A program made the position numbers and the translations under genes. Below are positions 1-5,914 of a stretch of 15,099 nt of DNA, one piece after another. The DNA is from Candidatus Omnitrophota bacterium. GTDB lineage: Bacteria; Omnitrophota; JAUWXU01. Position 1 is the stretch's first letter; each line of letters begins with the position of its first letter. The notes under the pieces were generated by a model. That model saw only the letters and a program-made list of their open reading frames with translations. It did no database searches and was not told the DNA's origin. The stretch spans positions 1 to 15,099 of the forward strand of contig JAUWXU010000002.1 of the NCBI GenBank assembly GCA_030616145.1, read 5' to 3'.

Positions 1-863
1 GAACGACTGATAAAATCCTGGGCAGTAATTGCCTGGGGTGTGTTTGGTTTTTCCTCGATTATCTTCTGATATCTTTTGATAGACTCTGCAAATAGCTTTT
101 CAGCCTTGGGGACCTGCTTTTCCTTGAGATAATGTTCAGCAATAAACAAGGGGAGTTGGAATGAAAAGAGTGAATCAGGGTAATCATTGGCCATCCCCTG
201 CCATACCTCCACTGCGTCAGTCCATTTTCCCTGGTGATAGTAGGCCATGCCAAGGTAATTTCTGATCGCCGGCTCTAGGCTTGTTCCGGAATAGTCGGTG
301 ATATTTTGTTTGTATCTCCTGACCGCCTCTGCATATGCGTCCCCTGCCTTACTGAGCTGATTTTCTTCCTGATAATGTTTGGCAATATAAATCGGTGTCT
401 GCAGTCCCGGGGTAGTTGCACTATAGAGATCCATGACCTTCTCATATTCAATAACTGCCTTGTCCCAGTCTCCCTGCTGTTCATAGATGCTACCTACCAT
501 AAACCGGGCCTGAGGAGCGAGATTCCTGTAATCCTGGGTTATCTTGATCAGTTCCTGCTGTGCCTTTTCAAATTTCTCCTGGGAGAGATAGGCCTGGGTA
601 ATAATAAGTTGTGCCCTTAGGGCTGGTGCGGTCAAAGGGCATTTTTCAATAACCTTGCGATAGGCATTAATTATTACCTCAATTTCCTCAGAAGATAGTT
701 TTGCCTCTTTGTCTTTCTTCTCGGCCTGCACCTTTCTGGCTGTCTGCTCAGCCTGCCAGTAAAGTTTTTCAGATGAATATTGCCGGCTGCATCCAGCCAG
801 ACAGACTATAAAACACAAGCCGCAGCCCGCCAGTAAGATTTTCTTTATTTTCATTATTTTCAT
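1..863 (-). CDS. TPR-repeat lipoprotein, 3' end outside the window
   Basis: An open frame runs from an ATG at 863 to the left edge without a stop, giving 287 visible residues. The N-terminus is a lipoprotein signal: Lys-rich start, hydrophobic stretch and lipobox LAGC with the lipidated Cys at residue 25. About five helix-turn-helix units of TPR type follow (roughly residues 81-110, 117-147, 155-185, 198-229 and 236-270), with typical patterns such as GDWDKAVIEYEKV and GKWTDAVEVWQGM. It is probably an outer-membrane or periplasmic scaffold. The ATG overlaps the stop of the membrane-protein gene as ATGA, and AAAGGAG lies just upstream, so translation is likely coupled. Glycan assembly is a plausible role given the sugar transferase in the same operon, but that is inference. 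BamD/YbgF-like proteins and the PEP-CTERM TPR lipoprotein PrsT are possible relatives; the missing C-terminus prevents a choice. Confidence 0.85.
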   Translation of the reverse strand, partial: MKIMKIKKILLAGCGLCFIVCLAGCSRQYSSEKLYWQAEQTARKVQAEKKDKEAKLSSEEIEVIINAYRKVIEKCPLTAPALRAQLIITQAYLSQEKFEKAQQELIKITQDYRNLAPQARFMVGSIYEQQGDWDKAVIEYEKVMDLYSATTPGLQTPIYIAKHYQEENQLSKAGDAYAEAVRRYKQNITDYSGTSLEPAIRNYLGMAYYHQGKWTDAVEVWQGMANDYPDSLFSFQLPLFIAEHYLKEKQVPKAEKLFAESIKRYQKIIEEKPNTPQAITAQDFISR

Positions 864-1690
864 TGGGACTCCTTTCGGTCCAAAAATAGAACTGTAGTCG
901 AACAGGTAATCAGGCAGTCAATCAGCACTGTAACCACTGCCCCGAACCCTAAAACGAACAGGATTATTTCCGGAAAGAACTTGCCCATAAAAAGAGGTGC
1001 CTTGCTTTTAAGGATTATTAATGGGATAAACAAAAGCGAGGGCAGGCCTACCAGGACCAGGCTTGGCAGGAGGTTTTGCTTAAAAATAGACATCCCTTTT
1101 TTAATGGCGCCAAAGAATCTTTTATTTTCAATTATAACCGCCGGCATTGCATAAATAAACGCTATCTCTATAAAGATGCTGATCAGGAAGGTGGTATAAA
1201 AAAGAATCTGCATCTGCAAGGGCTGTTTTAAATGAAGAAGCCAGTTGGGTCCTTTAAACAGAAACATCATTATAATAAATGCCACCAGCCAGATGGCTGC
1301 CAGCCCGAGATACCTTTTTATTGCCCGCACCAAATTGGGCAGAATTGCCGGCTTCAGGCCCTGTCGCGCATCATTGAGCATACCGATAACCAGCCCGGTC
1401 ATCAATACCCCGATAATCAAACTACATACAATATGAGCATAGTTAAATAATTTAGGAATAAGAATGAGGTTTAACGGATAGTGGAGAAACCTTTCTCCAA
1501 AAAATGTTCTGATTGGCGGGGCAAAGACAATGGACAACGGCCAGCGGGGCACCAGATATATCAAAGTCAGGGCAATTCCCTCAAAAACACCGACTATTAT
1601 AAACGGGACGAAGATAATCGGGTTTTCTTTAAATGTCTTTACTGTTTTTTTCCAGATATCCAGACTGGTTTTAAATCTATTTTTAGCCAT
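860..1690 (-). CDS. six-helix integral membrane protein of unknown function
   Basis: The protein has 276 residues, starting at ATG 1690 just 2 bases after the sugar transferase stop. It begins with an amphipathic, basic segment (residues 1-22). About six hydrophobic segments follow near residues 25-47, 83-105, 128-146, 162-185, 208-227 and 240-268, and a short charged tail ends it. The layout resembles the broad group of DUF975/YciC-like and glycerophosphodiesterase-membrane-domain proteins with an N-terminal motif W-K-x-T-x-x-x-F-x-x-N-P, but no catalytic motif is visible. It sits between a phosphoglycosyl transferase and a TPR lipoprotein and overlaps the latter by 4 bases, so the three probably work together at the inner membrane. 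I do not recognise a specific function. Confidence 0.8.
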   Translation of the reverse strand: MAKNRFKTSLDIWKKTVKTFKENPIIFVPFIIVGVFEGIALTLIYLVPRWPLSIVFAPPIRTFFGERFLHYPLNLILIPKLFNYAHIVCSLIIGVLMTGLVIGMLNDARQGLKPAILPNLVRAIKRYLGLAAIWLVAFIIMMFLFKGPNWLLHLKQPLQMQILFYTTFLISIFIEIAFIYAMPAVIIENKRFFGAIKKGMSIFKQNLLPSLVLVGLPSLLFIPLIILKSKAPLFMGKFFPEIILFVLGFGAVVTVLIDCLITCSTTVLFLDRKESQ

Positions 1691-1692
1691 TA

Positions 1693-2472
1693 TTATCTTG
1701 CTCCATCTCCACTCAGGGCCTTACCAACAGTTGAAAAGAGTATCTTAAAATCAAGCATCCAGCACATCCTTTTAATATACAGGAGGTCATACCGCAGTTT
1801 CTCTGCCGCATCCTTAATCGAGGCCCCATATCTATACCGTACCTGAGCCAGGCCGGTTATCCCCGGTCTTACTTTTAGTCTTTGATTATAATTAGAAATC
1901 GAACCATTTATCTTTTCAATAAATACCGGTCGTTCCGGGCAGGGCCCAATTATGCTCATCTCGCTTTTAAAGACATTGATAAGTTGGGGTAGTTCATCAA
2001 GGTGGCTTTTTCTTAAAAAGCGGCCTACCCTGGTTATCCTGGGGTCATCTTCTGCTGCCCAGACTGGCCCTGTTTCTATTTCTGCGCCTGGACGCATTGT
2101 CCTGAATTTCCAGATGTTAAAAATCTCGCCATCCTTGCCGGCCCTTTTCTGTCTGAAGAACAATGGCCCGGAAGAGTCGATTTTTATCAAGATACCTATT
2201 ATTACAAAAAGCGGAAAAAGGACTACCAGGCCGACACAAGCAGCCACAATGTCGAACACCCTCTTAAATGCGAAAAACCCCTTTTTTGCAATTTGGATAA
2301 ATATCCCGGTAAGCAGGGCGCTACCCGTGGTTAGAGGGATTAATTCGGCAAGGGTTATGGTCTGTCCGGCATAGGCCTGTTGGGCATTAGCTATCCCTAC
2401 CCAGATTAAACCGGTTAAAGCAACAAGAACAACTAGACGTATCTTTTTACCGTTTATTTTTGGTTTGGGCAT
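1693..2472 (-). CDS. monotopic polyprenyl-phosphate sugar phosphotransferase (bacterial sugar transferase family)
   Basis: The 259-residue enzyme belongs to the WbaP/WcaJ/PglC/EpsB family, which transfers a sugar-1-phosphate from a UDP-sugar to undecaprenyl phosphate at the cytoplasmic face. The family core starts at about residue 69 with a re-entrant hydrophobic helix (about 74-97, broken at FPLF). FRQKRAG (106-112), FRTM (123-126), the catalytic Asp-Glu dyad in LDELPQ (D159, E160) and RPGITGLAQV (202-211) follow. The usual PRP motif (GPRPE) reads GPCPE at 176-180, an oddity. Residues 12-31 and 41-60 add two hydrophobic stretches, the first signal-peptide-like (ending ANAQQAYA), in place of the four-helix plus CoA-binding-like N-terminus of large family members. 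It is the first gene of its operon, about 20 bases behind a predicted sigma-54 transcription start. PEP-CTERM loci often carry such an enzyme for exopolysaccharide. Confidence 0.92.
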   Translation of the reverse strand: MPKPKINGKKIRLVVLVALTGLIWVGIANAQQAYAGQTITLAELIPLTTGSALLTGIFIQIAKKGFFAFKRVFDIVAACVGLVVLFPLFVIIGILIKIDSSGPLFFRQKRAGKDGEIFNIWKFRTMRPGAEIETGPVWAAEDDPRITRVGRFLRKSHLDELPQLINVFKSEMSIIGPCPERPVFIEKINGSISNYNQRLKVRPGITGLAQVRYRYGASIKDAAEKLRYDLLYIKRMCWMLDFKILFSTVGKALSGDGAR

Positions 2473-2502
2473 ACTCTTATGTTCCTATTTATTTATAGTA
2501 AT

Positions 2503-2520
2503 AAGCATTTTTCGTGCCAA
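2503..2520 (-). promoter_or_regulatory. sigma-54 (-24/-12) promoter of the sugar transferase operon
   Basis: On the minus strand the site reads TTGGCACGAAAAATGCTT: GG (2518-2517) and GC (2506-2505) are separated by exactly 10 bases and TGGCACG is the consensus -24 box. The predicted start is near 2494, about 20 bases before the ATG at 2472. The same 18 bases occur at 4624-4641. The -12 box is ATGC rather than the ideal TTGC. Confidence 0.88.
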
Positions 2521-2608
2521 TCTTGTCAAAATCCATAAAAAGATGAAGACATTACCCTTTTATTTATAATAAGTTATGAAATCCTGAAATCTCTAAGATA
2601 ATCACCCG

Positions 2609-2646
2609 AATGTCCAATTCCTTACGCTGTGTCTAAATAAATAGAC
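2609..2646. promoter_or_regulatory. candidate PrsR upstream activator site (proximal)
   Basis: The block contains TGTCCA followed by a perfect inverted repeat GTCTA-N6-TAGAC at 2631-2646. It is conserved at 4740-4779 in the second module, and lies about 90-130 bases upstream of the -24 box, a normal enhancer distance for sigma-54 activators. Assignment to PrsR is inference from the regulator encoded nearby. Confidence 0.5.
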
Positions 2647-2726
2647 CTTTTCTCCCAAAAACACTCCCTTTACCCTAACATATTTATTTATAGAAGGTTA
2701 CATTAAATCTAAACCTGTAAATCCAA

Positions 2727-2741
2727 TTGACAAAACGTCTA
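2727..2741. promoter_or_regulatory. candidate PrsR upstream activator site (distal)
   Basis: TTGACAAAACGTCTA contains facing half-sites TTGAC and GTCTA. It is conserved as TTGACAAAATGTCTA at 4860-4874, about 210-220 bases upstream of the -24 box in both modules. Binding by PrsR is inferred only. Confidence 0.4.
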
Positions 2742-2780
2742 TAAAATTGCACAAATCGAATAAAAGGAATAGGCAAAAAG

Positions 2781-2825
2781 AAAGAGGACAGGCACCTTTT
2801 GGTACAAAAAGGTGCCTGTCCCTTT
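2781..2825. repeat. REP-like perfect hairpin
   Basis: A perfect 15-base stem (2786-2800 with 2807-2821; GGACAGGCACCTTTT and its complement) has a 6-base loop, extended by AAAG/CTTT across a one-base bulge. The GGGACAGGCACC word is common in interspersed palindromes of many bacteria. On the minus strand a T-rich stretch follows, so it might also end transcripts from the 3073 gene. Confidence 0.75.
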
Positions 2826-2951
2826 TACCCGATTAATCCACTAACTGGCTATCTACGAACCCGCCAACTCGCTAACGATTTAATCAGTGCTAATCAGTTA
2901 AAATCCGTGCTAATCCGTGCTATTATTAACCGGCTAACCAATCAAAAAACA

Positions 2952-2998
2952 CGGATGCAAACAGATATGTTTTGGGGGGTGTAACCCGTTTGCATCCG
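2952..2998. repeat. 11-base perfect inverted repeat
   Basis: CGGATGCAAAC (2952-2962) and GTTTGCATCCG (2988-2998) face each other across 25 bases containing a G6 run. It has no terminator-like T tail; the role is unknown. Confidence 0.6.
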
Positions 2999-3003
2999 CT
3001 ATT

Positions 3004-3050
3004 CAGTATCTATTATTATCTAGCATCTAGAATCTAGTATCTAGCATCTG
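3004..3050. repeat. heptanucleotide repeat TAGNATC, copy 1
   Basis: TAGCATC TAGAATC TAGTATC TAGCATC stand in tandem, preceded by CAGTATCTATTATTATC. It lies just past the stop of the 3073 PEP-CTERM gene and is repeated at 5834-5890. Confidence 0.8.
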
Positions 3051-3072
3051 AATCAATGCTATTTAGCGATTA

Positions 3073-3825
3073 CTAACTTCTCTTTTTCTTTCTTGCCTTG
3101 CCAATCCCAACTAACCCCAGAAGCCCACTGCCAAATAGAAGCATAGTGGTTGGCTCTGGAACAGGCGTTACAGCCAAATGTATTAGCCCGTAATTATCTT
3201 GGCCTGAATTAAAATTATTATCTGTCCAAATCCACTCGGCATCGTTACTAATTCCGGCTATTGGGCTATTGCCATTATTTCGGTACCAGATTGTGTTACT
3301 ATTATTAGCTCCATATGAAGTGGGAGTGGGAGTTTGCCAGGAATAACTGTTATAATTGTTGGGAATGATAATATAATCATTAATTGTGTCGTCAATTATG
3401 GCGTTAAATTGTGTTGAACTAAGAGGAGCAATTTCCCAAAGAGCAGAATCGTCTGAAAGAATTTGACTTGTGCCGCTTTCTTTGAAGATGGCACCTCCGC
3501 CCAAGGTAAGCTGACCTAAAAATCCAACAGGATTACTTGGTCCCGGTGTTGGAGGAACAAAATTCTCCACAAGAAAATATAGATCCATCGTCACGCCTAG
3601 GTCAACATTGCCTGAATCAGTTTCAGCTGTCTTCCATGAAGTATCCGACGGTGTAAATTGATTTACTAAGGTAGTGCCTTCAAAAATATAAAGGCCATAT
3701 AGATTATCCGCGGTCATTGTCCCGGATATAGGGACAGCTTGAGCTGGAGTAGAAATAGCCAAAATTGTTAAGAAAAGACCAATTACCAGAATACTCTTTA
3801 AGTTTAAGTTCAAGGTTTTTTTCAT
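3073..3825 (-). CDS. secreted PEP-CTERM sorting-domain protein, WIWT-type paralog
   Basis: I place the start at ATG 3825, giving 250 residues, because AAAGGAGGAG lies 6 bases upstream and the protein then opens directly with a signal peptide (cleavage likely after PAQA, residue 30). An upstream in-frame ATG at 3867 would add 14 non-signal residues. The C-terminal tag has all expected parts: VPEP at 222-225, a hydrophobic segment with GSGLLGL, and a basic tail ending KARKKKRS. The mature region resembles the protein at 7468-8235: a DN-x-Y/V-x-x-x-x-x-x-G opening, a GFL motif near residue 101, and GISNDAEWIWT at 191-201 against GISGNAKWIWT there. The mature protein is Asn/Tyr/Thr-rich and probably surface-anchored or released after exosortase cleavage. 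It is the second gene behind the sigma-54 promoter at 4624-4641. Confidence 0.9.
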   Translation of the reverse strand: MKKTLNLNLKSILVIGLFLTILAISTPAQAVPISGTMTADNLYGLYIFEGTTLVNQFTPSDTSWKTAETDSGNVDLGVTMDLYFLVENFVPPTPGPSNPVGFLGQLTLGGGAIFKESGTSQILSDDSALWEIAPLSSTQFNAIIDDTINDYIIIPNNYNSYSWQTPTPTSYGANNSNTIWYRNNGNSPIAGISNDAEWIWTDNNFNSGQDNYGLIHLAVTPVPEPTTMLLFGSGLLGLVGIGKARKKKRS

Positions 3826-3852
3826 TTTTTCTCCTCCTTTTACGAGATCTAA

Positions 3853-3893
3853 ACTGGCAATTAACACAACCCGCTAACCGGCTAAACTAATTA
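3853..3893. repeat. GGTTAG-type intergenic repeat between two PEP-CTERM genes
   Basis: CCCGCTAACCGGCTAAACT lies in the 65-base gap between the 4550 and 3825 genes and abuts the stop of the former. Confidence 0.6.
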
Positions 3894-4550
3894 AATCCGT
3901 CTCTTCTTCCTCCCAACTGCCGCCAGGCCTAATAACCCACTGCCAAGCAACAACAAACTGGTAGGTTCGGGAACTGGGGCGGTATTATGCGTCGTAGCTG
4001 TCCCTGAGAAACTTTTAGTAAAATCACCCGTGAACTTGTCGCTTTCCAGGCTAAACATTACGTCTCCACCCTTATTATTATATGCCGCATAGAAACTACT
4101 TAATTCTCCACCAGTGAAATCAAAGGTGAAATCAAACCTATCGTAGTAACTAGAATTCTCCCATCCGAAATTGGTAACCTCTCCTCTTACTAACTCGCCA
4201 CTATAAGATATATTGTTGTAAGTAAAGTTACCCGTGATTACTAAATCATCTTTCGGTCCGGCAAAATTTCCCAATTCATCTACCTTGAAACTTACAGAGT
4301 AAGACCTTATAGAGTAAGGATCTCCAGTAATATCAGTAATATCAATGAAGGTTGAATCATCGAAAGTAATTTCATTGGGAGTAGCGCTTGATGTAAACAG
4401 GTTTGTCGTAGCATCATAAGCGTATGTTACTCTGGTGGAAAGTATATCCGGAAGACCTAAGTCGAGACCAAGCAGTGCAGCTTGGGCATTTCCGGTTACA
4501 AACAATAAAACTGCCGCAATCATTCCAAAAAGTATTAATCTTTTTCCCAT
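3891..4550 (-). CDS. secreted PEP-CTERM sorting-domain protein
   Basis: The 219-residue protein starts at ATG 4550, preceded by GGAGAAGG. It has a signal peptide with likely cleavage after GNAQA (residue 24) and a beta-rich, Asp/Ser/Thr/Tyr-rich mature region with no family I can name. The tag starts at VPEP (193-196), followed by TSLLLLGSGLLGL and a tail RKKRRI. The tag is of the GRKKKRK subtype shared with the 8291 and 7468 genes rather than the GKARK subtype of its downstream neighbour. It is the first gene after the sigma-54 promoter at 4624-4641, with a predicted leader of about 65 bases, so it is a strong candidate PrsR target. The stop codon abuts a GGTTAG-type intergenic repeat. The biological role is unknown beyond exosortase-dependent surface sorting. 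Confidence 0.9.
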   Translation of the reverse strand: MGKRLILFGMIAAVLLFVTGNAQAALLGLDLGLPDILSTRVTYAYDATTNLFTSSATPNEITFDDSTFIDITDITGDPYSIRSYSVSFKVDELGNFAGPKDDLVITGNFTYNNISYSGELVRGEVTNFGWENSSYYDRFDFTFDFTGGELSSFYAAYNNKGGDVMFSLESDKFTGDFTKSFSGTATTHNTAPVPEPTSLLLLGSGLLGLAAVGRKKRRI

Positions 4551-4623
4551 TTTGTTCCTTCTCCTTTTTTAAAAGCAATAAAGCGTGGATGTATTCAATG
4601 TCGCTCTGAATCTACCTTTTAAT

Positions 4624-4641
4624 AAGCATTTTTCGTGCCAA
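4624..4641 (-). promoter_or_regulatory. sigma-54 (-24/-12) promoter of the 4550-3073 PEP-CTERM operon
   Basis: The site is identical over 18 bases to that at 2503-2520 (GG at 4639-4638, GC at 4627-4626, spacing 10). The predicted start is near 4614, giving a leader of about 65 bases before ATG 4550. Confidence 0.88.
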
Positions 4642-4739
4642 CATTGTTAATTAAAATGTATTATAAAATAAACAAGTACATTACTCTTTTATTCATAATA
4701 AGTTATGAAATCTTTTAAAAATTTCTGGAATAATCGTCT

Positions 4740-4779
4740 GGATGTCCAATTCTTTTATCCTACGTCTAAACAAATGGAC
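4740..4779. promoter_or_regulatory. candidate PrsR upstream activator site (proximal, second copy)
   Basis: GATGTCCAATTC is followed by the imperfect palindrome GTCTA-N6-TGGAC at 4764-4779, matching the site at 2609-2646 base by base except for a few substitutions. The palindrome is kept although the surrounding bases have drifted. Confidence 0.5.
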
Positions 4780-4859
4780 ATTTTCTCTTGAAAGTAATCT
4801 CTTTACCTTAACCTGTTTATTTATGGATAGTTACATTAAACCTAAACTTGTAAGCAGGA

Positions 4860-4874
4860 TTGACAAAATGTCTA
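4860..4874. promoter_or_regulatory. candidate PrsR upstream activator site (distal, second copy)
   Basis: TTGACAAAATGTCTA, with the perfect inner inverted repeat GACA-AAA-TGTC, matches the site at 2727-2741. The block is at a similar distance from its promoter. Confidence 0.4.
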
Positions 4875-4895
4875 TAAAAGAATGCACGGATGAAT

Positions 4896-4929
4896 GGGTT
4901 AACGGGTTGGTGGGTTAGCCGGTTGGCGC
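4896..4929. repeat. GGTTAG-type intergenic repeat
   Basis: GGGTTAACGGG, TGGGTTAGCC and GGTTGGCG are imperfect copies of the repeat word also seen at 6548, 10626 and 13451. Confidence 0.65.
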
Positions 4930-4943
4930 AGTCCCCCACCGTC

Positions 4944-4980
4944 CGTCATTGCGAGGGAGCGAAGCGACCGAAGCAATCTC
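4944..4980. repeat. small palindromic interspersed element (CGTCATTGCGAGG type)
   Basis: It runs from CGTCATTGCGAGG to GAAGCAATCTC, with ATTGC and GCAAT at the ends of a GC-rich, self-complementary core. Elements with this wording are dispersed in many unrelated bacterial genomes. It lies between a terminator and a promoter module. Confidence 0.65.
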
Positions 4981-5017
4981 TGTTTTAACGGCTCAGGAGA
5001 AAAGGGGTTGGATAAAT

Positions 5018-5054
5018 AAAAAAAGAACCTCTCTTTTTGAAAGGTTCTTTTTTT
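5018..5054. terminator. rho-independent terminator, probably active on both strands
   Basis: A perfect 13-base stem (5018-5030 with 5042-5054) encloses an 11-base loop. The outer part is A7 on one side and T7 on the other, so either strand ends in a U run. It lies 39 bases beyond the stop of the 5093-5767 gene and closes the five-gene PEP-CTERM group. No plus-strand gene approaches it. Confidence 0.9.
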
Positions 5055-5092
5055 AACCATGCTTATTAGCTTATTACTTATTTATTTTATTA

Positions 5093-5767
5093 TTATGCCG
5101 TATGTTTCTTCTTTCTTGCCTTCTTCCTCAGGCCGGCCGCCATCCCAAGAAGCCCGCTGCCGAATAAAAGCATAGTGGCTGGTTCGGGAACGGGGGTACC
5201 ACTGACGCGGAACGCACCCATATGCGCGCTTATCGTCCATGTCCATGTCCCCTCCATCAGCTTCCCTTCTGCATGCGAGCCACTAACTAACACTGGTGGA
5301 TAGGACAAATACCATCCCACCTTAGTACCCAAACCCTCTGTGGAGGCGATAAGCCAATAAGGCGTACCAGCCTCGAGAACTGGGCGTTCTGTGGAATTTG
5401 CGGTTATCACTCCTCCTGGCGATTCTTCCATCGTGTCAAAGGTAAACGTCTCAATGAGATCGCCCGGTTCCCCATTGGCATCGCTCATAAGCCATACATC
5501 AAGCTGGTTTACTCCAGCAGACAGCCATAGGGCCAACTCAATCGTGTCAAGGTAAAAGCCGGGCTCACCAGGGGTAAATTGATCTCCCTGATCTATGTCC
5601 CCGTACGGTGATGAAGACGGCGATGAGATAGACCATCCTAGAGCAGGATGATACGTATCTTCCGGGAAGGTATCAATAATAGTTACCGCTTCCACCTGCC
5701 CTCCAATCAACGTCACCAGAACCGCTACGAATAAGAGTCCACATATCCTCTTTGCTTTTATTGTCAT
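5093..5767 (-). CDS. secreted PEP-CTERM protein, probable choice-of-anchor R domain
   Basis: The protein has 224 residues, starts at ATG 5767 and has an excellent ribosome site (AAGGAGGTG). The signal peptide ends near GQVEA (residue 27). The mature part has the pattern I associate with the choice-of-anchor R domain: QFTPGEPGFYLDTIELAL, a beta strand VWLMSD, then NGEPGDLIETFTF, and later EAGTPYWLIAS. The family name is from memory and should be confirmed by profile search. The PEP-CTERM tag begins at VPEP (193-196) and ends in an unusually long basic tail (RKKARKKKHTA). It looks richer in G+C than its neighbours. It is the last gene of the five-gene PEP-CTERM group and is followed 39 bases later by a strong terminator. 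Confidence 0.88.
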   Translation of the reverse strand: MTIKAKRICGLLFVAVLVTLIGGQVEAVTIIDTFPEDTYHPALGWSISSPSSSPYGDIDQGDQFTPGEPGFYLDTIELALWLSAGVNQLDVWLMSDANGEPGDLIETFTFDTMEESPGGVITANSTERPVLEAGTPYWLIASTEGLGTKVGWYLSYPPVLVSGSHAEGKLMEGTWTWTISAHMGAFRVSGTPVPEPATMLLFGSGLLGMAAGLRKKARKKKHTA

Positions 5768-5833
5768 CGTAACACCTCCTTACGCAGTCTCCTCTTTCTT
5801 ACTTGCTTGTTTCTTGTTCTTGTTTTTCTTGTT

Positions 5834-5890
5834 TATCTAGCATCTAGTATCCAGTATCTATTATTATCTAGCATCTAGGATCTAGTATCT
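5834..5890. repeat. heptanucleotide repeat TAGNATC, copy 2
   Basis: This is the same 7-base unit as at 3004-3050, again directly after a PEP-CTERM gene (5915-6535) and between it and the next gene. It includes the shared CAGTATCTATTATTATC spacer. Confidence 0.8.
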
Positions 5891-5914
5891 GAAGTAGTGC
5901 TGTTTTACCGATTA

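Larger units (their letters stand above)
2501..2746. repeat. duplicated promoter-enhancer module, copy 1
   Basis: This DNA aligns along its whole length with 4622-4878. Strong blocks are the promoter, ATAATAAGTTATGAAATC (2566-2583), the TGTCCA/GTCTA block and a distal block running from CTTTACC (2668) to CTATAAAA (2746). Small gaps lie between the blocks. Confidence 0.85.
2473..3072. other. gene-free spacer with promoter module and repeats
   Basis: No plausible gene is seen. From the operon side it holds the sigma-54 promoter and activator-site module (2501-2746), then a strong hairpin (2781-2825). GGTTAG-like and CCGTGCTAAT repeats (2837-2945), an 11-base inverted repeat (2952-2998) and a heptanucleotide repeat (3004-3050) complete it. 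A short open frame at 2799-2984 on the plus strand consists of these repeats and is not credible. Confidence 0.8.
4622..4878. repeat. duplicated promoter-enhancer module, copy 2
   Basis: This is the partner of 2501-2746, in the same orientation relative to its gene. Conserved blocks are separated by variable AT-rich stretches, as expected for functional sites kept after duplication. Confidence 0.85.
4551..5092. other. gene-free spacer with promoter module, repeats and terminator
   Basis: No plausible gene is seen. It holds the leader and sigma-54 promoter of the 4550 gene, the second activator module (to 4878), a GGTTAG-type repeat (4896-4929), a small palindromic interspersed element (4944-4980) and the terminator of the upstream operon (5018-5054). 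Confidence 0.8.

Noticed and set aside
1..863. Naming the lipoprotein PrsT
   Set aside because: PrsT is a much longer TPR lipoprotein; only 287 residues are visible and the repeats alone do not identify it.
1481..1846. Plus-strand open frame of 121 codons
   Set aside because: It is antisense to two well-supported minus-strand genes and spans their junction.
2727..2746. TTGACA followed by TATAAA, resembling a sigma-70 promoter on the plus strand (also at 4860-4879)
   Set aside because: The boxes are only about 7 bases apart and no gene lies downstream on that strand; an activator site fits better.
2799..2984. Plus-strand open frame of 61 codons
   Set aside because: It is made of a hairpin arm and low-complexity intergenic repeats, with no ribosome site or protein-like composition.
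3004..3050. Possible CRISPR array from the regular TAGNATC repeats
   Set aside because: The unit is only 7 bases and there are no spacers or cas genes.
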